A DNA stretch of 64,000 bases from Diploptera punctata (Eukaryota; Arthropoda; Insecta; Blattodea; Blaberidae): the NCBI GenBank assembly GCA_030220185.1, contig JASPKZ010001233.1, forward strand, positions 2,466,001 through 2,530,000, written 5' to 3'. Within the stretch, counting starts at the first letter, position 1; each line of letters starts with the position of its first letter. Under the pieces are notes generated by a model, which saw only the letters and a list, made by a program, of their open reading frames with translations, ran no database searches and was not told the DNA's origin. This document shows positions 30,895 to 41,216 of this stretch, in pieces. Made by a program: the position numbers and the translations under genes.

Positions 30895-31655
30895 TAAATG
30901 ACTATTTAACTCATGCCCCAAATGGCAATGACCAATCACATTTCAATAAATTTTGATTTACAACCAATCACAGTATTTTTCACCTCGATTTTTATCACTT
31001 TCATTTTATCAAGTGGCTCCCAGATTGTATTGCGCTCTTAGCAATACCTTGTTCGTTAGTATCCATGCCTTCTGCACTATTACCGTTAATATTATCTGCT
31101 GAACCAGAGTCACGCATGTGAACAGATTCTGCTTGTGAGATATAATAGAAAAGCATTCGTAGCAATTGATTAGGATATACCAAACAAAAAATAAATAAAA
31201 AAGAAACCACTGTTTGCACTTTCTTAAACGTATTATTTCCCAGGAATTAACGTTGCAGAAAAAAAAACTGACATATTTACATCATAGGACATCAGAAATT
31301 AATTAATAACCTGTATTGATGTGTTTCATTTTCTCTCCACCAGGGTGCATTCTTAGAATATTGCGATTCTATTTGGCAATAAATATGATCTGGTTGCAGT
31401 GATGAACAAATGAAACATAACATTTCTCATTTGTTTTCAAACATCGCCGTTTAACATTAAATATATAAATATTTTAAAATAACTATATTTATATAATGAT
31501 TTGTGAATAAACAGCTTAATTTTATTCGTTAAATAGTCCTAACAAATGCCACTCTTGATTTCCAAATTGTATAGATAAATTCTTTCCTCACTTCATGAGT
31601 CGTGAATTTATCGATAATTTGGAAATCACTCGTGGCATTACTTATGATAAAAAAA
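30895..31655. repeat. Repeat G copy 2
   Basis: Matches 1553-2510 without the LINE-D insertion: caatgaccaatcacatttca, aatattgcgattctatttgg, gatgaacaaatgaaacataa, ttgatttccaaat. Its middle (about 31010-31220) has no counterpart in copy 1 and holds a 72-codon minus-strand ORF of unknown meaning. Confidence 0.65.
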
Positions 31656-32157
31656 TGTGCTCTAGAAGTTTATTGAAAGGAAAATAAAAAAGGAGAAAAA
31701 AGGGAGAATGTGGACATGGTTGGGGAAAAAATTCCCAAAAAAAAAAAAAAAGGTGCTTGAATAAATGCCTCCTTCCTCAACTACAGGTTCAATTTCATAC
31801 TGTGACATCTTTCCAGAGCTTTAATTTACCCTGCGAAAAAAGGTCAGCACCTAAAAATCCTAAACTTACTGATAATATTAAATTGTATATCAACTTTCTT
31901 TAATTATTTTCCTTAGTTTTTTTTTTCTGAACTAGAACACTTATTTTTCATATAGGGGAACATTGCTTAATTCCGTGATGGCTTTTTACTTCTTTTTTGT
32001 GCAAATGTAACATTTTAGAAATCATAATCATAGTCCATTCACGAATTTAGTTCATTTGTTGACTTGTTTTGACCTCAATGCAAACACCATCAAAAGTATT
32101 TTGAGTGGACGTCCTGGTCTTCTTCTTCCTGCAGGTTGATAGTTTATCATCTGCTTG
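31656..32157. other. Unassigned sequence with poly-A tract
   Basis: A-rich stretch (31680-31755) then unassigned DNA. Confidence 0.35.
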
Positions 32158-32245
32158 GATAAAATATTAAAATACAAAATTAGTATCTAGTAAATCAGTC
32201 GTCCTCAACTAAATTATAAAACTTCATCGAGTAGTTTTATAATTT
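32158..32245 (+). repeat. Single arm of the 44663-44872 foldback family
   Basis: attaaaatacaaaattagta and cagtcgtcctcaacta match the left arm near 44665-44715. Confidence 0.55.
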
Positions 32246-32329
32246 ATAATAATATATAATATATATGTAATATAGTAATACGTTTTATTATACATTGCTT
32301 CTATTCAATGTCATTTTGATATTTCCGGT

Positions 32330-32592
32330 TTATCTCCTGGCATTGGTGTAATTGTAACCCACTGCTGAAGTTGGGGCACCTTGAAGGCGGAGTTACGTTA
32401 CTCCGATGATATGATGGGTGATAAATGATAATGAGGCGCCAGGAGAGTTCTTAACCTAAATTCCAGACCATAGACAACCACAGGAATAATTCCCTTTAAG
32501 GGAAAAAAAACCCTATGGTTTGACCGGGAATCGAACTCGGGACCTCATGAACAGTAGTCAGAAACACTGACTATATTACGCTGGTCTATATT
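32330..32592 (-). mobile_element. SINE-K (different head, A2 tail)
   Basis: Minus strand: box B gagttcgattcccggtc, then ataatt/gttgtctatggtctgg and aatttaggttaagaac. It then joins ctctcctggcgcc and the A2 tail (gtaactccgccttcaaggtg, ccaatgccaggagataaacc). The head has no similarity to SINE-A, but the tail is the same as in SINE-A2 at 39017-39408. Confidence 0.8.
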
Positions 32593-32597
32593 ATATA

Positions 32598-32880
32598 ACA
32601 GAATTGAAGCAGCAGAGATGAAATTACTTAGACCTCTTGCGGGATACTCTCTTCTTGACCATAAAACAAACGAATTTATTTGTCATGAACTAAATATATA
32701 TTAGTGACGAATACCGGTCAAACTGGCATTTCCATTTACAGCGCATATAACCATCAATAATTCGATTACAGTTATATAGATACAGACCAAGGAAGCGATG
32801 GAGAGAACAGCTATAAATTCTGGAGACCGAACGGATCAAGTGGCACAATTCTTGAAGTTCGCGATGATGATGATGATTAT
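32598..32880 (+). mobile_element. LINE C-terminal fragment
   Basis: Encodes RIEAAEMKLLRPLAGYSLLD and HKTNEFICHELNIY, then decays through an ARG-rich end to a (GAT)n tail. Confidence 0.7.
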
Positions 32881-32889
32881 ATAATATAT

Positions 32890-34945
32890 TCATTCAATCA
32901 TTCAGTTCATTCATTCATTCATTCACTCATAGTGTTCTGCCCAAGAGCAAGTTTTTCACTGCAAACTCAACATTCTGCACTCTTTCCTTAACTCAGCCTT
33001 CCTTTTTGTATCTGCATACAAACCATTTATCTTAATATTGTCTATCATCTGGCAAGACAAAGTATATAAATATTTATAAGATGCCTTAATTCTGAAGTAA
33101 AATACAAAACAAATCTGCTAACTATACAAGATATAGAATTAGAAAATTATTATAAAGAACTGTGGTCGGTCAAACAAAATAAAGAAGAAATAACACTCGT
33201 AGAAACAAACGAACAATATGCTCGAGTAGATGAATTAGAAATGCAAGAAATGACAGAAATATTAAACAAATTTAAAAATAATAAAGCATGCAGGATAGAC
33301 AATATAAATATAGAATTGATAAAAATGCCCCAAAGAATTTTCAAGAAAGATTATTAAAATTCTATAACAAGTGCTAGAAACAAAATACAGTACCAGAAGA
33401 ATAGAAAATTGGAAAAATAATCTCAATATTTAAAAAGCGATAAAACAAAGCCAGAAAACTATAGAGGCATAAGCTTACTATGTTCAGCATACAAAATATA
33501 TGCAAAAATGATCAACCAAAGATTAACAACTATAGCAGACGCAATAATATCAGAACAGCAGACAGGATTTAGGAAAGGAAGTAGCTGCACAGACAACGTG
33601 TTCACTTTAAAACAAATAAGAAGAGAAGAGAATTCAACTTAGAGACGCACATCCTCTTTATAGATTATAAAAAGGCATTTGAAAAAGTGTCTAGACTAAA
33701 ATTATGGAACATATTAAGTGAAAAAGGAATTCCACTACACTTGATATAAGTAATTAAGAAAATGTATGAGAAAACTAAGATAAAAATAAATCAAAGGGAA
33801 CCAATACATATAACAGGAGGAGTTAGACAAGTTGTCCACTTTCAACCACTCTTTTTAACATTTATTTCGACGACATGATAAGATCATGGAAGAAATGATG
33901 ATTAGGGGAATTAACTTAGGAAATATAGTAATAAAAACAGTAGCCTTTGCAGATGACCAGATTTCAATAGCAAAAACAGAGGACGGACTACAAAGAATGC
34001 TATATAAACTATATGAAATATCAAAAAAATACAACATGGAAATATCCTCGCAAAAATAAAAAACAATGGCCTTCAAGGGCTCTCATCCAGTTCGGACAAA
34101 GATAATATTAGAAAATAAACCAATATAACAAGTAGGAAGATATAACTTCCTATATTGCGAAATATCATACACAGCGGAAACAGATATAATATCAAACTAA
34201 ATAAGTTTAATTATATAACAGGAACACTAAAAAGAACCTTGAAAAATACAGCTAGAAAAAACTCTATAATGAAATTATACAAGACAACGGCTGTGCCTAT
34301 TATTACTTATGGATCCGAAACATGGACAGTGACAACACAACAATCTGCCAGAATACAAGCTGCTGAAATGAAATTCCTCAGATCGATAGCGGGATATCAA
34401 AGAACAGACAAAAATCATAACACAGAAATAAGACAACAACTGAAAATAGAGGAATTAAACACAACAACAGAGAAATACAGAACAAACTAGAAAGAACACT
34501 TGGCAAGGATGACTGAGAATAGAATACCAAAAGCAGCATACAGCTATTCACCACGAGGAAGAAGAAGTTTAGGAAGACCAAAGAAATATGGAAAGAGCAG
34601 CAATTTGGAGCCGGAACAGGCTAGTAAATAAGCCTAAACCGTGAAGAAGAAGAAGAAGTCTATCATCTGATGTCTTTTTCTGCCTCTAACTTTAATTCCA
34701 TTGACCATTCCTTCTGGGACATCTGTCAGCAGGCAGTTTCTTCTTAGCCAGTGACCAATCCAATATCTTTTCCTCTTCTTTATGAGTTCCAGCATTATTC
34801 TTTCTTCACCGACTCTATCTAGCACATCTTTATTTTTTATTTTGTCTGTCCATTTCATACGTTCCATCCTTCTCCATATGCACACCTTAAAAGCTTCCAG
34901 TCGATTTTCCTCATCCCGTCGTAATGTCCAAGTATATAATAGCCT
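32890..34945 (-). mobile_element. LINE-H 3-prime region split by a 1.6-kb LINE
   Basis: The 3-prime end lies at left: (attc)n tail at 32890-32935, then gttctgcccaagagcaag. It continues to 33051, resumes at 34658, and extends to about 34945. The resumed part encodes LRRDEENRLEAFKVCIWRRM, ERMKWTDKIKNKDVLDRVGE, ERIMLELIKKRKRYWIGHWL, the C-terminus of a LINE RT ORF. The 3-prime tail is shared with SINE-A1. Confidence 0.85.
33052..34657 (+). pseudogene. 1.6-kb LINE reverse-transcriptase pseudogene, 12-bp target-site duplication
   Basis: The most complete RT domain in the window. In order: ENYRGISLLCSAYKIYAKMI (RT entry motif), QQTGFRKGSSCTDN, FIDYKKAFEKVSRLKLWNIL (motif A with the first catalytic Asp), then TVAFADDQ (motif C), SETWTVTTQQSARIQAAEMK, SIAGYQRTDKNH and PRGRRSLGRPKK, then a (GAA)n tail. 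Stops and shifts near 33335, 33735, 33895 and 34060 inactivate it. Exact gtctatcatctg duplications lie at 33040-33051 and 34658-34669 within LINE-H. Confidence 0.9.
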
Positions 34946-34969
34946 ATACATAATGTATAATTTATAATC

Positions 34970-35545
34970 TTCTTCGTCTTCTTCTTCCTTCCAAGTATTA
35001 GGCCAAGGCCTGTTATGATCCTATAGAAAATTTTCCCTCCAGCGTTTCATAGGACGGCCCAGAAATCTTCGTCCTCTTGGTATATAATTATAAACAGCTT
35101 TGGGGATCCGATTTGAACTCATTCTTTCAAGATGGTGTTTCCAATTTAGTTGGAACTGTTTAATATATTCCAAAATTGGCGTAATCTTAAATTCTTTTAA
35201 GATATCGGTGTTTCTTTTCCGATCCCATCTGGTGTAACCCCCTGTTCTGCGCATGAATCTCATTTCATAAGCCGTTATTCTGCTTTCATGTTGTATTTTT
35301 AATTCCGATGCTTCACTGCCATTGGTCAACACTGGTCTAGCCAAAGTGTTATATAAACGTAATCTGGTGTTTTTTTTTTACCAAGGGATGGTTTCATAAC
35401 TTGATTAATAATTCCCAAACTTTTATTATAACTAGTAATTTTTTTCAGGGATATCCTTTTCATCCCAGATAGCTGACATTTTGTTTTCTAAAGATTCTAT
35501 GTGTTATTCTTCTAAGAGATATATTTTTATGATCTAGTAGTTGTG
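34970..35545 (-). mobile_element. LINE C-terminal fragment with (GAA)n tail
   Basis: Minus strand ORF at 35021-35344: MARPVLTNGSEASELKIQHE, MRFMRRTGGYTRWDRKRNTD, LERMSSNRIPKAVYNYIPRG, RRFLGRPMKRWREN. An upstream, frameshifted piece reaches about 35545. The tail is cttcttcttcgt on the plus strand. Confidence 0.85.
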
Positions 35546-35800
35546 GATTCTGCAGTCTTTTGAAGTTTACAATGGTATCTGGGTTGCCTTCATGGCGTGT
35601 TCATTCGAAACCACATATGATACTCCAAGATGTGGAACCGGTGATCCATCCTCGTTACTGATTGCGGACAACATATTGGAAACAAGTATAGGTAATAAAC
35701 CTGCGAAGAAGATGTTTCCGAACCGGGAGTTCCTTATATCAAATTCATGCATTTGTCCTTCTTAATCTTCCATGAAAATTTGTATCATCATTACGGCAAA
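35546..35800 (-). other. Unassigned ORF-bearing stretch
   Basis: A 61-codon minus-strand frame at 35567-35752 (MHEFDIRNSRFGNIFFAGLL ... SAISNEDGSPVPHLGVSYVV) is more complex than the AT-rich shadows around it and contains a hydrophobic FFAGLLPILV segment. I recognise no family. The antisense strand is open too, so coding is unproven. Confidence 0.2.
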
Positions 35801-35807
35801 ATCCCCA

Positions 35808-36648
35808 ATCGTGCCACATGTCCTGCCTATCGCAGTCTCCGAGACTTGACTGTTCTTATTATATCTGGCTTTCTACAAGGACCATATACGTAGCTCACTG
35901 CTATCAAGTCTTCTCCATTCACCTACCTGTTCAACTCTCTTCGGTCCAACAATTTTCCTGGAAACTTTATTGTCACCAACTCGTAATCTCCTATCTTCCC
36001 TTAAAGTAAGAGTCCCTGTTTCACATCCATATAATATAACTGGGAAAATAACACATTTTCACGCAGCGGACCCGGGTTCGATCCCCGGTCGAGACAAGCT
36101 TCCTGGGTGAGGTTTTTTCGGGGTTTTTCTTCAGCTATAAGAAACATGTCAGGAAACATTAAGTCCAAATGGTCCCCGAACATCATCTGGCCATCATAAT
36201 CATCACCATTCATTCTCCTTGGATTATATTTAGGAATAAGGACTCTCCTGGCGCATCACTATCATTGTCACACATATCGGGACAGCGTAACTCCGCTTTT
36301 AAGACGTCCCATCCTCACAAGTGGGTTACAATTACACGAAAGCCAATAGAGAACACCAGAAATATCGAAATGACAACCTTTCAGTTTAATGTTTTTGAAA
36401 GAAATTCGGACTAGAGTCCCTGTAATGCATAATAGCACGCATTTCCAGAATTGAGCCTATGATTAATTTCTTTGTGCATATCAACCCATTTGAATTATTG
36501 TTCCTAGGTATTTGAATTCAGCCACTTCTTCAAAATTTCCCTCATTTGTCATTAACTATACATTCCATAATTATATAATGCATTTCTATGTGTGACCATA
36601 TATTTAATTTTATTGGTGTTTACTTCCAGTCCCAATTTCTTAGTGAAT
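35808..36648 (-). mobile_element. LINE-A split by SINE-A2
   Basis: 3-prime-side piece 35808-36054 (matching LRWAGHVA through the ccagttatattat motif) and 5-prime-side piece 36370-36648 (LGTII...YLG and TKKLGLEVNTN region) flank the SINE. The 3-prime end is lost. Confidence 0.8.
36055..36369 (+). mobile_element. SINE-A2, 5-prime truncated
   Basis: Starts within the head (cacgcagcggacccgggttc), continues through gtcaggaaacattaagtcc and ggactctcctggcgcatcac to the A2 tail (gggttacaattac, gagaacaccagaaatatcg). Inserted in LINE-A. Confidence 0.85.
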
Positions 36649-36680
36649 TCGATGAATGTAACCACTTACATTCATCGAAT
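36647..36680. repeat. Perfect 15-bp hairpin
   Basis: attcgatgaatgtaa, loop ccac, ttacattcatcgaat. It sits at the 5-prime breakpoint of the LINE-A copy. Confidence 0.9.
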
Positions 36681-37094
36681 GTAATTTCACCGCCATGTTT
36701 GTTTATTAACACGTGAATAACGTTGAACATGTTGATATGATTTTACAGTGCCTTTTGAATCATACACAATAAAAACTATATTTCTGTCTTTTTTCGTTGC
36801 TGAGATATAACGTTTCAAAGGGTGTCTACATCACTTTGGGACACCGTGCATTGCTTAGAAGAAGGGAATAGATTTAGATTTGTATGATATAATAGAGATT
36901 CAATTTGTATATATGTCTTCTTCGTCCAGTAAGAGACTTCAACTTCAGTGAAGTATTGACCTTCTCAACTATTTTTCTCCATTGAAATCTAATCTGGATA
37001 CACAATGGCCAATTTTTAATTTTCATTTCTGTACACCAATAAGACCAATAGTAACTTAATGCAAGAGACACTTGGACTCTCAAAGATAAAATCA
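36681..37094. other. Unassigned sequence
   Basis: Includes gggtgtctacatcactttgg near 36820, which looks like a transposon terminus, but I found no partner. Confidence 0.35.
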
Positions 37095-37311
37095 AACAAA
37101 AATTGTTGATTTTCGAAAGGATGATGCTTAGGAAAATTTATACTCCAAATAAAAGACCAGACCAAACTTAGAAACTGAAAACAAATAGTGAATTAAATAA
37201 TATAATTAAAAATCAAAATATAATAAATCATATCAGACCTTTTAGGATTGGATGGTTTGGCCATATGATAAGAATGGAACAACAGAGATCAGTTAAAAAG
37301 CTATATAAATG
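37095..37311 (+). mobile_element. LINE C-terminal fragment
   Basis: FERMMLRKIYTPNKRPDQT, then NIINHIRPFRIGWFGHMIRM EQQRSVKKLYK. Cut off by the adjacent LINE-A tail. Confidence 0.65.
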
Positions 37312-37695
37312 ATTAGCTAACTAACTCACTGGCACTATCGAACCCGTAGGATCATGGCCGCGCGGACATAAGCTCTCCATACATCCCTATCCTGAGCAAA
37401 TGTTTTCCAATTATCCCCTGTATAATCTACTTCCCTCAAATCATAGTTAATGTTATTCTCCCACCTCATTCTTGGTCTACCAACTGGGCGTTTTCCCTCT
37501 GGTTTTCCTACAAGAAGCTTCCTTGCACGTCTTTCATTCCCCATTCGTGCCACATGTCCTGCCCATCGCAGTCTACGAGACTATGCAGTTTTCTCCATTC
37601 ACCTGTCTGTTCATCTCTCTGGTCCAAACATTTTTCTAAGAACTTTATTTTGAAATACTCGTAATCTCCTTTCCTCCCTTAAAGTAAGAGTTCAT
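37312..37695 (-). mobile_element. LINE-A fragment
   Basis: Minus strand: MARMGNERRARKLLVGKPEG, KRPVGRPRMRWENNINYDLR, stop after LRVR, and a ttagttagctaatc tail. Well preserved ORF end at 37335-37553; a ~75-bp deletion lies upstream near 37580. Confidence 0.9.
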
Positions 37696-37884
37696 GATAG
37701 CCTACCGAAACTAGAGCTGTTGGTAGACCTAAGATGAGCTGGCAGGATGATGTTTGGGAGGATGTGAAGAAGATGAGGGTGACAAACCTGAAATGGGTAA
37801 AAGATAGAAGAGACTGGAGGAAGGTTATTGAAATGACGAAAACATTCAATTTTGAAGTGTAGTGCCTTAAGATGATGATGTTAT
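37696..37884 (+). mobile_element. LINE 3-prime fragment
   Basis: Encodes RAVGRPKMSWQDDVWEDVKK, MRVTNLKWVKDRRDWRKVIE and a stop, then a (GAT)n-type tail. Another GRPxxxW LINE subfamily. Confidence 0.7.
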
Positions 37885-38163
37885 ATTTTTTATGATGTCA
37901 TCCTGCCATTTGTTATTTTGGGCGTCCAGCTGTTCAGGTGCATGTCGTTTTCCATTTGTAGCCTATATTCTTTTTACAAGTTTGTCTTCTTGCATTCTAT
38001 TCACATGTCCAAACCAGCTCAGCTTTTGAGCTTTAATATGGTTTACTATATGTTTTATTCTGTATTAAATTATTTAATTTGAAGTTCATTGGTATACGTC
38101 ATGTGCCATCCCTTTCTCTAATTTGGCCCAAAAATTCTCCTTAAGATTTTCCATTCAAGGATT
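37885..38163 (-). mobile_element. LINE C-terminal fragment
   Basis: Minus strand: LEWKILRRIFGPN, later KSAGLDM-type W-GH region and NDMHLNSWTPKITNGRMTS. Decayed, but resembles the LRKIFGP...GHVARM order of LINE-A relatives. Confidence 0.55.
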
Positions 38164-38236
38164 AACCGTTAAATTTGCAAAACACTAGTATCTCGTGTCG
38201 GTTATTTGAATGTGGCGGACCGCACTGAAAATTTAT

Positions 38237-38790
38237 CTTACATCTTCTTCTTCTTGATCCAAGCAAGTCTTAGTCTAAAGGCGTGTTACGATCTCACTGA
38301 TGAATTTTGTATCCAGCGTTTCCTTGGACGGTCCAGAGATCCCTTCCCTGTTGGACAATAACGAAGCATGGCTTCTGTATTATGTATACAATTATTGGTT
38401 CTAAACGTAGTTCCTTCAAAACATCACCATTGCGTTTGTTATCCTATTTGGTATATCCTGCTGTATATGCCTATCTCATGAATCTCATTTCACTAGAAGT
38501 TATTCTGCTCTCTTCTCCTTTCCTCGAAGTTCATGCCTCACTGCCGTAGCGAAGTGCTGGTCTTTGCTAAGGTTTTGTATCTCTCTGGACTAGCGAAGTT
38601 TTCAGTAGTGAATTTATCATTCCCATGGTTTTTTATTAAAATTAATAATTTTGTTTGCTATGTCTACTTCATCCAAATATATTAATGTATATCTAAGGTA
38701 GGTAAATGAATTTACTCCTTTCAGTATTTTTGAATCTATACAAATTTCGCTACATTCAGGGAAAAAAGCCATTACTTTTGTTTTTTCTGA

Positions 38791-38798
<8 letters not shown>
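38237..38798 (-). mobile_element. LINE RT-downstream fragment
   Basis: Minus strand: SEKTKVMAFFPECSEICIDS, LKGVNSFTYLRYTLIYLDEV, DIANKIINFN, and a decayed C-terminus ending in (GAA)n. FTYLR matches the position of FKYLG in other LINEs. Confidence 0.7.

Positions 38799-38841
<43 letters not shown>
38799..38841. repeat. (TA)n microsatellite
   Basis: Pure TA tract beside the LINE 5-prime break. Confidence 0.9.
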
Positions 38842-38842
<1 letters not shown>

Positions 38843-38917
38843 TACATAAATATTATAATTTAATTATAAACATTTAAGAAATTTCTACACGTTCGTTTTC
38901 TTTTCTTTTATTAAAAA

Positions 38918-38992
38918 CTAGCTAATACCCGGCGTGCGCTGCTACTCCTAAATAAATGATAATGTGTTTTTACCACCAGCCATGCGCTGTTA
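38918..38992 (+). repeat. Repeat E copy 4, start only
   Basis: ctagctaatacccggcgtgc, gctgctactcctaaataaat; truncated by unrelated DNA before the SINE. Confidence 0.65.
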
Positions 38993-39016
38993 TCTAATTG
39001 TAATATTATTGTGTTT

Positions 39017-39408
39017 GTCCACCGCTGTGGTCTCGAGGTACCGTGCTGCCTTGTCACGCAGCGGGCCCGGGTTCGATCCCCGGTCGGGACAGTCTGTCTG
39101 GGTGAGGTGTTTATCGGGGTTTTTCCTCACCTGTAAGACAAATGTCAGGAAAGCTTTAAGGCCCAAACGGTCCCCGAAATCATATGGCCATCGCAATCAT
39201 CTTCATTCATATTCATCTTATATTACGTTTAGGATTAGGGACTCTCCTGGCGCACCACTATCACCATCATCGTCATCATCACCCATCATATCATCGGGGC
39301 AACGTAACCCTGCCTTCCAGGTGCCCCAACCTCAGAAGTGGGTTACAAGTACGCCATGCCAGGAGAGAACACCAGGAATGTCGAAAGACAACCTGGGGCA
39401 TTTGCAAA
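39017..39408 (+). mobile_element. SINE-A2, full length
   Basis: Head as in SINE-A1 (tccaccgctgtggtctcgag, gggttcgatccccggtcggg), body to gtccccgaaatcatatggcc, then the A2 tail from gactctcctggcgcaccac through gtgggttacaagtacgcc and ggagagaacaccaggaatg. The 174-codon ORF across it is not a gene. Confidence 0.9.
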
Positions 39409-39589
39409 AAAAAAAATATATTATTGTGTTTTCTTTTTTTTTTGTTTTTGTTTTAAGTATATTATTACCAAACATCAACTTATTGTAGCGGACTGTCAAC
39501 AGCACGTACGGCTTACTGCCCGTGCGATCCATATTTGTAAATAACATTGTATGTACCTTACTTTTAGTCTAATAAAGTCCTTATGTTAT

Positions 39590-40330
39590 ACTTGCCCGGG
39601 AATATACTTATCCCGATCTTCTTGTCGTCAATGAAAGACAAAAAATGGTTATTGTGAGTTATCTATAGAAGATAAACGTATGCTGTCGTCGACGTTTTTT
39701 TAGAGTTGTTTTACATGTTCAGTTCTGTGTACTGGTGTATTTGTTATTCGTTTAGGCAGCCTGAGCCATTTAAGTGTTAAAATACGGACTTTATTTCACG
39801 TTTTTCACTACAAAGGATGATTTTTAGGGGTGAAGGGGTTGAGGATTACACCTCTCTTATAGCCTATGTTCATCCCCGGAATCTCCTGAACATTTTTCAA
39901 AAAGCCCCATCTCAATCGGATGAACGGTATGGCAGAGCAGGCTTGCCCGGGAATCTACTTATCCCGATCTTCTTGTCATCAATGAAAGACAAAAATGATT
40001 ATTGTGAGTTATCCGTAAAAGATAAACATGTACTGTGCGGACTTTTTTCTAGAGGTTCTTGAGGTATTCAATTCTGTGAACATTAATTTGGTGTATTTGT
40101 TATGGTTTAGGCAGCGTAAACCATTTAAGAGTCAAAATAGGGACTTTATTTCACGTTTTCACTACAAAGGGTGATTTTTAGGGGTGAAGGGGTTGATCAC
40201 AACTCTCTTATAGCCTATGTTCATTCCGGGAATCTCCTGAACATTTTGCAAAAAAACCTTCAAAATCGGATCAACGGTATGGCCGCTCATAAGAATCCGA
40301 ACAAACAAACCAACAAACAAACAAACATTG
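39590..40330 (+). repeat. Two tandem ~354-bp repeat units
   Basis: Unit 1 begins at 39592 (tgcccgggaatatacttatc) and unit 2 at 39946 (tgcccgggaatctacttatc). Both contain cccgatcttcttgtc, gtttaggcagc, gggactttatttcacg, ttttaggggtgaaggggttg and aatctcctgaacattttt. Unit 2 ends in aacaaacaaaccaacaaa-type repeats, resembling the ends of element families that carry aaaatcgga...cgg text. Non-coding. Confidence 0.85.
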
Positions 40331-40837
40331 AATTTTATATATTACATATTAAATAAAATAAACAATTTGATGTATCCTACAGGATACATTACCAATTTAA
40401 GAGTCAAGAGTGTTTGTTTATCAGAAATTCTTTCAGTACACATGTTTCACAACCATAAGTTACAACTGTCTTATTACTGTATTACACAGTTTACTGTATA
40501 TATGACTGAAGAAAATGAGAAGAAAGATATTTGTCTCTCCCATTATAATTGTTTATTAAACTGGAGCGGGGAATATTATAGGATTATGAAACAATAGCAA
40601 GGACATGTGTTTGATTAATTGTAATCTGGAACACAATTTGTCTCCATATTGAAACGTTTCGACACGGACTAGCGCTCATGTGTGAAAGGAATTCTAACTC
40701 TGTATGTTTATGTAACATGTCACGACTTCGGGCCACGTACCCCCGTGGGCATACAATTTCGAAACAAAGCCCCGAATTATATTTATAACAATGCAACTAT
40801 ATCTTACAGAACAACATTAACAAAGAGTCAGTGTTAA
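40331..40837. other. Unassigned sequence
   Basis: Contains ggatacattaccaat and a slightly GC-rich patch near 40725 (cgggccacgtacccccgtgg). No assignable feature. Confidence 0.35.
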
Positions 40838-40936
40838 TGAGCTCCCGGGTTCGAATCCTGGTCAGACTATAGGAATTTTCTTTAAAGGAAATTATTCTTG
40901 TGGTTGCTCATGGTCTGGAATTTAGATTAACAGCCT
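40838..40936 (+). mobile_element. SINE-K head fragment
   Basis: cccgggttcgaatcctggtc, actataggaattttctttaa, gtggttgctcatggtctgga. Same head as 32330-32592 with no tail. Confidence 0.7.
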
Positions 40937-40984
40937 CTTGTGCATCGATTTCTTGTCTAATATATGTATTTATAATATTTTGTT

Positions 40985-41216
40985 ACCTGGATATTCTCAT
41001 ACTTCTTCGTAATCCATCTACTTTTGCCGCCAAGACCTTTTTTCTGCATACTTCCATTTATTGCCCAGCTTTCTGACCCATATGTAAGTATACTTTCTAT
41101 TATTGTTTGCATAATTTCGTTTTTGTTTTTCTGGTCAGATTCCTATCCCATAAAAGACTAATCAAGGATCTAATCGCGTTCCTTGCACAATTTACTCTGT
41201 TAATAATATATAATAG
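40985..41216 (-). mobile_element. LINE-D fragment
   Basis: Minus strand: CARNAIRSLISLLWDRNLTR, YLHMGQKAG and VDGLRRSMRISR, matching SVWWSKNIT...AEVWQ...MDVLRRSAGKSR of LINE-D at 51797-52445. Confidence 0.65.

Noticed and set aside
34782..34967. Ser-rich plus-strand ORF
   Set aside because: Antisense of the LINE-H C-terminus.
36820..36850. gggacaccgtgc as a transposon terminus
   Set aside because: No inverted partner could be found within several kilobases.
38964..39488. 174-codon ORF with a hydrophobic start, looking like a secreted protein
   Set aside because: It runs through the SINE-A2 head and tail; similar shorter ORFs occur in other SINE copies because of shared sequence.
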